DNA from: Candidatus Melainabacteria bacterium
GTDB lineage: Bacteria > Cyanobacteriota > Vampirovibrionia > Vampirovibrionales > JAJTHC01
NCBI GenBank assembly: GCA_026389055.1
Contig: JAPLIO010000032.1
Coordinates: 1 to 5,828 of the forward strand
DNA: 5,828 nucleotides
Reading direction: 5' to 3'
The notes under the pieces were generated by a model. The model ran no database searches, was not told where the DNA came from, and saw only the letters and a program-made list of their open reading frames with translations. Below are positions 1 to 4,096 of the stretch, one piece after another. Both the position numbers and the translations under genes were made by a program. Positions within the stretch are counted from its first letter, which is position 1, and every line of letters begins with the position of its first letter.

Positions 1-408
1 CAAAAGAGGGGCTAAAACCGCATAGGCTTCTATATTCTCCGCCTCTAATTCGAGGGCTTTTTTCAAGGCATCAAACGCCAAAGCATCTTGTTTTAAAACC
101 ACACACGCTTGAGCCAAATTCACCCAATAAGTGGCGATGGTCGGGTCTGTTTCAATCGCCAATTCAAACAATACCTTGGCTTTTGCGGGTTCTTGGCTAT
201 GTTGAAGCAAAATAAGCCCTAACTGGTGCGGATACGCCCCTTCTTCAGGAGCTTCGGCTTGCCAGTGCTTCAACTTTTGAGTAGCCTCTTCAAACTGATG
301 GCTAGCTACCAGTTGATTAATTTCAGCCAATTGCGTGGCTAATAAGGCTTTAAAGGCAGTGCCTTGGCAAAGTTGCGGTTCAGTTGGCGTTAGTGGGGCG
401 GTAGACAT
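1..408 (-). CDS. TPR-repeat protein, 3' part cut by window edge
   Basis: The frame is open from an ATG at 408 (minus) to base 1, giving 136 codons of the N-terminal part; the stop lies outside the window. The start is supported by a TAGGA ribosome binding site 8 nt upstream. Residues about 59-91 and 92-125 form two consecutive 34-residue helix-turn-helix units with the TPR pattern (small and large hydrophobics, then Ala-x-x-x-Phe-Glu-x-Ala-Ile-Glu and Ala-Leu-Lys-Lys-Ala-Leu-Glu, each ending near Asp/Glu-Pro/Asn). A third unit begins at residue 126. There is no signal peptide or membrane segment in the visible part, so it is probably cytoplasmic. TPR proteins act as protein-protein scaffolds, and nothing here tells the partner. 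It is the third gene of the rimM-thioesterase unit, 47 bp after the thioesterase stop. A C-terminal catalytic or other domain beyond the window cannot be excluded. Confidence 0.8.
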   Translation of the reverse strand, partial: MSTAPLTPTEPQLCQGTAFKALLATQLAEINQLVASHQFEEATQKLKHWQAEAPEEGAYPHQLGLILLQHSQEPAKAKVLFELAIETDPTIATYWVNLAQACVVLKQDALAFDALKKALELEAENIEAYAVLAPLL

Positions 409-455
409 CGGGTATTCCTATCAAAAAAAGGGAAGGTATCTTGATTCAACAGCAC

Positions 456-911
456 CTAAACGGTGGCAGATGCTTCGGTGAAAATAGGGGCTAAGCCCTG
501 CTGTAATTCGGCGGGAATACGACGTAACGGCTTGAAGGTGGTTGCTTCACAAACCACACAAGTAGTAACCGTTTCCAACAACGTTTCTTCAATGGCAGAT
601 TCTTTCGCTTGCGGGCGAACCATCGTTTGGTGAAACCGCAACCGAGGCCCCTGAATGCTAACTTGCGTGTAAATGGTTACGGTATCTCGCAGTTTTGCCC
701 CTTTTCGGAAGCGTAAATTTTGTTCAGCTACGGGGTAAACCCAGCCTTCGTTGGGGGTTTGCAGGTCAATGCCACAATCAGCAACGGCTTTATCTCTGGC
801 GGCTTCTAGCCATTTCAAGTAGGCTCCGTGCCACATAACCCCGTAGCCATCGGTATCAAACACATGCACTTCAAATTGATAACGGCTTTTATTGGCTGAT
901 AACGTCGTCAT
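456..911 (-). CDS. 4HBT-family acyl-CoA thioesterase (YbgC/FadM-like hotdog fold)
   Basis: This 151-residue protein is probably a cytoplasmic acyl-CoA thioesterase of the single-hotdog 4HBT family. Residues 15-39 carry the family signature: Val-x-Val-Phe-Asp19-Thr-Asp21, then Gly24-Val, His28, Tyr31, Glu36 and Ala-Arg39. Asp19 aligns with the catalytic aspartate of YbgC-type enzymes and His28 with the conserved histidine after Gly-Val. The length matches the family (about 130-150 aa). The following strands (60-125) have the alternating pattern expected for a hotdog beta-sheet. Substrate chain length cannot be read from the sequence. The start ATG at 911 lies 23 bp inside the rimM 3' end; an AGGA about 14 nt upstream is a distant ribosome binding site, so translational coupling to rimM is likely. 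Alternatives are a hydroxybenzoyl-CoA or DHNA-CoA type thioesterase, the latter interesting given a quinone prenyltransferase elsewhere in the window, but no residue decides this. Confidence 0.85.
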   Translation of the reverse strand: MTTLSANKSRYQFEVHVFDTDGYGVMWHGAYLKWLEAARDKAVADCGIDLQTPNEGWVYPVAEQNLRFRKGAKLRDTVTIYTQVSIQGPRLRFHQTMVRPQAKESAIEETLLETVTTCVVCEATTFKPLRRIPAELQQGLAPIFTEASATV

Positions 912-1695
912 TGTTCGAGGGATTATCCTGTTGTTGAGGGGGTGCGGTTTCGGTTTCAGCCACTAACGCCAATTCAGCAGCCAGTGCCGCCTTTTTTTGT
1001 TTGCGTCGCTGATAAGGGGTTAATTTCACCACTTTAGGGGGTGCGGGCGTATTGCCTTCTTCTAAAAACGATTGTAACCCATGCAGGAAAATCGTTTTTT
1101 GGGTTAAATCAACCTCGCCCACAAAGGCTTGCACAAAGGGAACCATATCCGTTTTGCCCGATTTTTCGTAGGTTACTTCTAAGAAGTCGTAATCTGCCCC
1201 AGCTTTGCCACTGCCTGCCGTGCTGATAATGCCCGAAACTACGCCAACCACAGCTTGCGTTTCTTCAACAATCACGCTTAAGCCAACTAAATCGATGGTG
1301 CGATAGGTGTCGGAATCGTCGACGGGGGGTAGTTCGCTTTGATGCAAAAACAGCTGGCTACCGCTCCACAATTGAGCGTCTTCGGGGTTGGCAATTTCTT
1401 TTACGCTGATGACGACCCGATGATGCACGTGGTAATGCGTATCGGTAACGTGCCAATTAACGCCTTCGGGGTGTTTGGCTTGCAGGGCGGGGTTGGCGGG
1501 CCATAGCTTGATGGTTTTAAGGGTGTCTAGCCAATCGGGTTGGGCATCGAAGGTTTTTAGTTTCACATCGCCCTTTACGCCGTGCCCGCCTTGTACGGTG
1601 GCAATTGCCACCCAATCAGGCGATTGAAAGGGGCAAGGTTTTTTGGGGGTGTGGGTTTCGGTTTCGGGGGCGGTGGTTTGAGGTTGGTCAGGCAT
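889..1695 (-). CDS. rimM: Ribosome maturation factor RimM with extended C-terminus
   Basis: RimM binds ribosomal protein S19 and assists maturation of the 30S head. The N-terminal RimM domain starts at residue 27, with the typical Ile-Ala-Thr-Val-x-x-x-His38-Gly-Val-Lys-Gly42-Asp-Val motif. The PRC-barrel domain starts near 131 (Tyr-Arg-x-Ile-Asp-Leu-x-Gly-Leu-x-Val) and includes Asp168-Tyr-Asp-Phe-Leu-Glu-Val and Val185-Pro-Phe near its end. The protein is 268 aa against the usual 165-185. The excess is about 26 residues at the N-terminus and a tail from about 215 containing a basic patch (Gln-Arg-Arg-Lys-Gln-Lys-Lys, 229-235) followed by a Gln/Asn/Glu-rich low-complexity end. The only usable start is the ATG at 1695, with a weak GAAAG 14 nt upstream. 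The gene overlaps the thioesterase by 23 bp. The frequent rpsP/trmD/rplS neighbours of rimM are not in this window on either side. Confidence 0.92.
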   Translation of the reverse strand: MPDQPQTTAPETETHTPKKPCPFQSPDWVAIATVQGGHGVKGDVKLKTFDAQPDWLDTLKTIKLWPANPALQAKHPEGVNWHVTDTHYHVHHRVVISVKEIANPEDAQLWSGSQLFLHQSELPPVDDSDTYRTIDLVGLSVIVEETQAVVGVVSGIISTAGSGKAGADYDFLEVTYEKSGKTDMVPFVQAFVGEVDLTQKTIFLHGLQSFLEEGNTPAPPKVVKLTPYQRRKQKKAALAAELALVAETETAPPQQQDNPSNNDDVISQ

Positions 1696-1749
1696 TGTCG
1701 GTTCGGTTTCTTTCGGAAAAGCAGCAGAGTTTGCGTAAAACGTCTTTCT

Positions 1750-1778
1750 ATTTTACCTGAAACACACCGTTAATCCAA
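1750..1778 (-). promoter_or_regulatory. Sigma70-like promoter for the rimM unit
   Basis: On the minus strand a -35 box TTGGAT (1778-1773) and a -10 box TAAAAT (1755-1750) are separated by exactly 17 bp, predicting a start near 1743 and a leader of about 48 nt before the rimM ATG. An 8-bp direct repeat CCGTTAAT (plus strand, 1767-1774 and 1781-1788, start-to-start 14 bp) brackets the -35 box and could be a regulator site. Because no terminator is seen between the upstream HicB-like gene and this promoter, readthrough from that gene is also possible. Confidence 0.5.
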
Positions 1779-1842
1779 GCCCGTTAATATCACGGTTATC
1801 GCTTCACTTTATTTAAAACACCTTTTCCACTTTGTTAGCTGG

Positions 1843-2256
1843 TTAGGTTCGATAAGGGCTTAGCGGATTCTCAAGCTGGTACCGAGTAATAAGGTATTCT
1901 ACCACTTCGCCTTGAGAAATATTACCAAAGAACAAGCTCATGCCTGCCAGTATTTGCTTGGATTCAGGACTGATTTCTGCAGTAAACCGAGCCTTACCCT
2001 TCTTTGGTTTGCCTGGCCCGATACGTTGAGCAATGGTTCCTTTTTGGTATTCCACCAAAGCGGCTTCAACCATATCTTCAAAAATATCAAAGGCTTCTTG
2101 TTTATTGGGAGAACAACCTAATATTTCGCCATATTCATTGAGCCTAGCTGTTAATGGAGATTTGACGATATAGTAACCATCATCATCGTCTTCTGTATCT
2201 TCTTGCCAAACACAGATGGCAGTTTTTAGTATTTGATTTTTCCATTTTTCAGACAT
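1843..2256 (-). CDS. HicB-like antitoxin/regulator with probable ribbon-helix-helix C-terminus
   Basis: This 137-residue acidic-to-basic protein is not a confident family match. Residues 11-72 fit the HicB-type fold: a strand (Ala-Ile-Cys-Val-Trp), an Asp/Glu run, a second strand (Gly27-Tyr-Tyr-Ile-Val), then a Gly-Cys-Ser turn followed by a Gln-Glu-Ala-Phe helix, like the usual Gly-Asp-Thr-x-Glu-Glu-Ala helix. A basic linker (Lys/Gly-rich, about 80-88) leads to residues 90-128, read as strand-helix-helix (Ala-Arg-Phe-Thr-Ala-Glu-Ile; Pro-Glu-Ser-Lys helix; Gln-Gly-Glu-Val-Val-Glu-Tyr helix), a plausible ribbon-helix-helix DNA-binding domain. HicB proteins neutralise the HicA RNase and repress their own operon. 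No HicA-like gene is visible on either side. A strong ribosome binding site (AAGGAAG, 8 nt spacing) supports the ATG at 2256. It is preceded by a 26-codon ORF and a promoter with tandem operators, which suits an autorepressor. It may be an orphan regulator. Confidence 0.6.
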   Translation of the reverse strand: MSEKWKNQILKTAICVWQEDTEDDDDGYYIVKSPLTARLNEYGEILGCSPNKQEAFDIFEDMVEAALVEYQKGTIAQRIGPGKPKKGKARFTAEISPESKQILAGMSLFFGNISQGEVVEYLITRYQLENPLSPYRT

Positions 2257-2295
2257 GCTGAGAGCTTCCTTCCTTTTTTTAGGGAAGCAGGGTGG

Positions 2296-2376
2296 TTAAC
2301 CCCGCTTATCCTTTTCAATGGCTATTTCAACGGCTTTAATGTAGGGTGGTTTTACAAAATCCATTGCTTTGGGCAT
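2296..2376 (-). CDS. 26-residue small protein or leader peptide upstream of the HicB-like gene
   Basis: From the ATG at 2376 (minus) there are 26 codons followed by TAA at 2298-2296. The start has an AAGGA ribosome binding site with ideal 7-nt spacing (2388-2384), and the predicted transcription start of the promoter at 2411-2439 lies only about 28 nt upstream, so this would be the first frame translated on the mRNA. The peptide begins Met-Pro-Lys-Ala-Met-Asp-Phe, contains a Pro-Pro-Tyr and ends in a charged helix-like segment (Lys-Ala-Val-Glu-Ile-Ala-Ile-Glu-Lys-Asp-Lys-Arg-Gly). It has no HicA features: no dsRNA-binding-like fold length and no Gly-Ser-His motif. The HicB-like ATG follows 39 nt after the stop. 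It could be a real small protein, a leader peptide, or the stub of a lost toxin gene; the sequence does not decide. Confidence 0.45.
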   Translation of the reverse strand: MPKAMDFVKPPYIKAVEIAIEKDKRG

Positions 2377-2410
2377 GATGAAATCCTTTTAACTTCCTTC
2401 AACACTTAAT

Positions 2411-2439
2411 AGTATATAATAATCTATATAGAATATCAA
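2411..2439 (-). promoter_or_regulatory. Near-consensus sigma70 promoter for the small ORF / HicB-like unit
   Basis: On the minus strand a -35 box TTGATA (2439-2434) and a -10 box TATACT (2416-2411) are separated by 17 bp. Each differs from consensus by one base. The predicted start is near 2404, about 28 nt before the small-ORF ATG. One operator-like repeat fills most of the spacer and the other lies immediately upstream of the -35 box, so a bound repressor would block RNA polymerase directly. Confidence 0.65.
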
Positions 2440-2456
2440 TAATCTATGTAGATTAT
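2418..2456. promoter_or_regulatory. Tandem palindromic operator pair over the promoter
   Basis: Two 19-bp direct repeats, AATAATCTATATAGAATAT (2418-2436) and AATAATCTATGTAGATTAT (2438-2456), differ at two positions and are spaced 20 bp start to start, close to two helical turns. Each has internal dyad symmetry: TCTATATAGA (2423-2432) and AATCTA-TG-TAGATT (2441-2454). Two same-face palindromes over a core promoter are typical of binding sites for ribbon-helix-helix autorepressors. The downstream HicB-like protein is the obvious candidate ligand, which is an inference from position. Confidence 0.6.
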
Positions 2457-2520
2457 TTACAAAAGATGACAAAACCCTATGGCAATACTTATAGTCGTTC
2501 CAAGTATTATTGAACCATTC

Positions 2521-2590
2521 TGTAGGGGACGCTCTCCGTGGCGTCCCGTCTCACGATTCAGGCGGGCTGGCACAGAGACCAGCCCCTACA
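2521..2590. repeat. REP doublet (REPIN/BIME-like) with two inverted GTAG hairpins
   Basis: The 70-bp element begins T-GTAG (2522-2525) directly followed by hairpin GGGACGC/GCGTCCC (2526-2532 with 2541-2547, 8-nt loop). It ends with hairpin GGGCTGG/CCAGCCC (2564-2570 with 2579-2585, 8-nt loop) directly followed by CTAC-A (2586-2589), the reverse complement of GTAG. The ends also pair with each other (TGTAGGGG with CCCCTACA). A GTAG tetranucleotide at the foot of a short GC-rich palindrome is the hallmark of bacterial REP sequences, and two in inverted orientation form a REPIN. REPs are mobilised by RAYT transposases (a Y1/IS200-like family); none is encoded in this window. The element sits between divergent genes. 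Confidence 0.7.
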
Positions 2591-2620
2591 TTGGATACAT
2601 AGCTCATTAGCTTTAGAAAC

Positions 2621-2638
2621 AGCCCTAAAATGAGGGCT
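2621..2638. other. Perfect 6-bp hairpin upstream of the unknown plus-strand gene
   Basis: AGCCCT (2621-2626) pairs with AGGGCT (2633-2638) across a 6-nt loop. On the plus strand it is followed by an A-run, not a T-run, so it is not a standard terminator for plus transcripts. It lies just upstream of the promoter at 2659-2687 and its role is unknown. Confidence 0.3.
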
Positions 2639-2658
2639 CAAAAAAGCTACTTTCTCTA

Positions 2659-2687
2659 TTGACTCTATTTAATGTAGTTGTAATAAT
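2659..2687 (+). promoter_or_regulatory. Sigma70 promoter with extended -10 for the unknown gene
   Basis: A -35 box TTGACT (2659-2664) and a -10 box AATAAT (2682-2687) are separated by 17 bp, and the -10 is preceded by TGT (2679-2681), an extended -10 motif. The predicted start is near 2694. This overlaps the in-frame TTG at 2659, which therefore cannot be the translation start of an mRNA made from this promoter. The first in-frame ATG, at 2761, would have a leader of about 67 nt. Confidence 0.55.
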
Positions 2688-2760
2688 CACTTTATGCTTA
2701 AACACCCCTACCAATACCGCTCCCTCTCTATTTTTTGATAAACCGAAAGAAAACCAACTA

Positions 2761-3636
2761 ATGATAAGTTTTAGTAACAAGCTTCTACCTCAAGTCAAGT
2801 TAGGAACTCCCTTAATAACACAGTATCAGGCTAACTGCACCCTACTAGGAGAACTTAATAAGGGTTTAAGTAGCATGGAAGCCTTGATTTATAATAGAGG
2901 GAAGGGAACTCAACTTCCGAATGCCAATATCCTTGGCGATATGATACTAAAAGATACCGATCGCAGTATCAATCTAAGTAATAGGTTATTAGTTACATCT
3001 AACCCTACCAAACCAGGCGTTATTAGTCTTCTTGATATCTATTCACACAAACATGGTGAAATTGAGCTCCATCGTCATTTTTGCGAAACAAGGATTTCCT
3101 TTCCGCCAAATCAACAAAAGGAAGTAGAATCGATCGTTAAGGATTTTTTTCAAAAATCTAAAGCAGAGATATACTCCGATAATTCGCTAGAGACTCTAAT
3201 CACGAATGCTCTAACGGGAAAAAACATACTGATTAAAAACACCAAAAACTGGGCCTTAGACAGGTATCCAGACGCATTACTGACATTCGGAGCATGGAAC
3301 CAAAGAGAAAATACTCTTAGTAGGTTATTCATTACACCGCCAGTCGTTCATCCTGAAGGTCTTCGTACGGATTATTTTGGAACAGAAGACGCACAAAATT
3401 CGCAATTAAAATCCTTAAATGGTCAGCCAATAGAACAATTATTAGTATTTACTCAAGTTAATCAACCTCAAGATATTCCTGATCTAGCTTCAAAAATAAC
3501 TGCAACAGGTCGGATGAACATTGAAACAGGCAATATTCAAGACACAACGCCAAGAGGGCAAAAAGAAATAGAGGGTATGCTCAAGGCAGGCTTAAATTGG
3601 ATTACAGCGTTAGGAAATGATTTTTTGTCTAAATAG
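2761..3636 (+). CDS. Hypothetical protein of unknown function (291 aa)
   Basis: I do not recognise this protein. The frame is open from a TTG at 2659, but a good promoter overlaps that TTG and no ribosome binding site precedes it. The ATG at 2761, with GAAAGA 10 nt upstream, is preferred, giving 291 aa. With this start there is no signal peptide or transmembrane segment, so it is probably cytoplasmic. Residues 95-108 hold a cluster of possible metal ligands (His96, His98, His104, His106, Cys108). Residues 118-150 look helical and charged. The C-terminal third (about 221-290) has a Gly-Gln-Pro-Ile-Glu-Gln-Leu-Leu-Val-Phe strand and ends in an amphipathic helix. If the longer form were real, residues 1-20 would be a hydrophobic, signal-like segment. 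The gene is AT-richer than its housekeeping neighbours, has its own promoter and stands alone between repeat-rich spacers, suggesting an accessory or lineage-specific gene. Confidence 0.7.
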   Translation: MISFSNKLLPQVKLGTPLITQYQANCTLLGELNKGLSSMEALIYNRGKGTQLPNANILGDMILKDTDRSINLSNRLLVTSNPTKPGVISLLDIYSHKHGEIELHRHFCETRISFPPNQQKEVESIVKDFFQKSKAEIYSDNSLETLITNALTGKNILIKNTKNWALDRYPDALLTFGAWNQRENTLSRLFITPPVVHPEGLRTDYFGTEDAQNSQLKSLNGQPIEQLLVFTQVNQPQDIPDLASKITATGRMNIETGNIQDTTPRGQKEIEGMLKAGLNWITALGNDFLSK

Positions 3637-3657
3637 CCCGATTGTTTACTTGGGCTA
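3634..3657 (+). terminator. Possible weak terminator hairpin after the unknown gene
   Basis: TAGCCC (3634-3639) pairs with GGGCTA (3652-3657), extendable by one G-U pair, with a loop of about 10 nt. The stem begins at the stop codon itself. It is not followed by a T-run, so it is not a textbook intrinsic terminator and may only protect the 3' end. Confidence 0.3.
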
Positions 3658-3709
3658 ATAAATGAACAACCCTTGAAGCCAATTCAGCAAATTTAAATGC
3701 TACATCCAT

Positions 3710-3734
3710 TTTGAATTTCAACCCAAAATTCAAA
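3710..3734. repeat. 9-bp perfect AT-rich inverted repeat
   Basis: TTTGAATTT (3710-3718) and AAATTCAAA (3726-3734) are perfect reverse complements with a 7-nt loop. It adjoins and slightly overlaps the outer end of the large inverted repeat (AAACCGTGT at 3732). The AT-rich stem would be weak, so it may be a protein site or simply compositional. Confidence 0.3.
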
Positions 3735-4031
3735 CCGTGTTGAAATAACGCCTAAAAATCAAAAATCGCTTAAAAACTTGATTCTTGTCCCGCAATTCAT
3801 GCTGATGCAGAATAAAAGGTTGGGGTCAAACAAACATGAATACAAGCCCAAAAATCTAATTAAGGGGGTCAAAAATCCACCGTAAAAACCTGCAAACCCT
3901 CTTAAATAAAAGGGCTACGCCTTTTTAACTCATCCAAAAATTACACCGCTTTGATTTCTAACCTTTTATTCTGCATCGGTCTGAATTTCGGGCTAACAAT
4001 CAAGTTTAAGCTGGTTGCGTCTACACGGTTT
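3732..4031. repeat. Large imperfect inverted repeat (possible MITE-like element) in gene-free spacer
   Basis: Left arm 3768-3821 and right arm 3960-4011 are reverse complements, differing by about 7 substitutions and one 2-nt gap. The innermost 18 bp are perfect (GATGCAGAATAAAAGGTT at 3804-3821 against 3960-3977). Further out a 9-bp match recurs (AAACCGTGT at 3732-3740, ACACGGTTT at 4023-4031), so the homology once extended to roughly 300 bp end to end, with an extra A-rich stretch in the left arm. The 138-bp middle (3822-3959) has no convincing ORF. It contains a repeated GGGGTCAAA (3822-3830, 3865-3873) and a small AAAAGG/CCTTTT hairpin (3908-3926) followed by a T. I see no target-site duplication and no transposase. 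It could be two inverted copies of a dispersed repeat, a degenerate non-autonomous element, or a structured RNA. The whole 3637-4096 interval holds no protein gene. Confidence 0.6.
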
Positions 4032-4033
4032 CG

Positions 4034-4056
4034 GATAAAGTTTATCGTGTTAGAAT
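4034..4056 (+). promoter_or_regulatory. Palindromic operator and extended -10 promoter for ubiA-mlaE
   Basis: GATAAA-G-TTTATC (4034-4046) is a perfect 6+1+6 palindrome. Five bases downstream is TGT-TAGAAT (4048-4056), an extended -10 box with one mismatch to TATAAT, predicting a start near 4063 and a leader of about 34 nt. No good -35 is present, which is acceptable for extended -10 promoters, especially activated ones. The palindrome occupies the spacer region where a repressor would block or a regulator would contact polymerase. Confidence 0.4.
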
Positions 4057-4096
4057 AGGGGTATTATCATTGTTTGTTTCGTCTTGAAAGTTGTAT

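Noticed and set aside
1041..1226. Plus-strand open frames opposite rimM (also 1582-1773) and opposite the HicB-like gene (1912-2121)
   Set aside because: These are antisense shadows of genes with clear family or signal support; their translations look compositionally random.
2265..2287. Hairpin CTTCC/GGAAG that might hide the HicB-like gene ribosome binding site
   Set aside because: Only 5 bp with a loop of about 9 nt; too weak to claim as a riboregulator without folding data.
2484..2508. AATACTT/AAGTATT inverted repeat upstream of the REP doublet
   Set aside because: Arms of 7 bp with an 11-nt loop in AT-rich DNA are expected by chance; there is no link to a gene start or terminator.
2521..2590. 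tRNA-like or cloverleaf RNA gene
   Set aside because: The pairing ends and two inner hairpins suggest a cloverleaf, but there is no anticodon arm, T-loop sequence or CCA context. The GTAG/CTAC feet fit a REP doublet better.
2659..2760. N-terminal signal peptide on the unknown protein from a TTG start
   Set aside because: The TTG lies in a strong -35 box and lacks a ribosome binding site, so the hydrophobic stretch is probably untranslated.
3150..3332. Minus-strand open frame of 60 codons inside the unknown gene
   Set aside because: It is antisense to a much longer open frame, with no promoter or ribosome binding site.
3637..4096. CRISPR array or tandem repeat
   Set aside because: The short AAAAATC and GGGGTCAAA repeats are irregularly spaced and too short; there is no repeat-spacer pattern.
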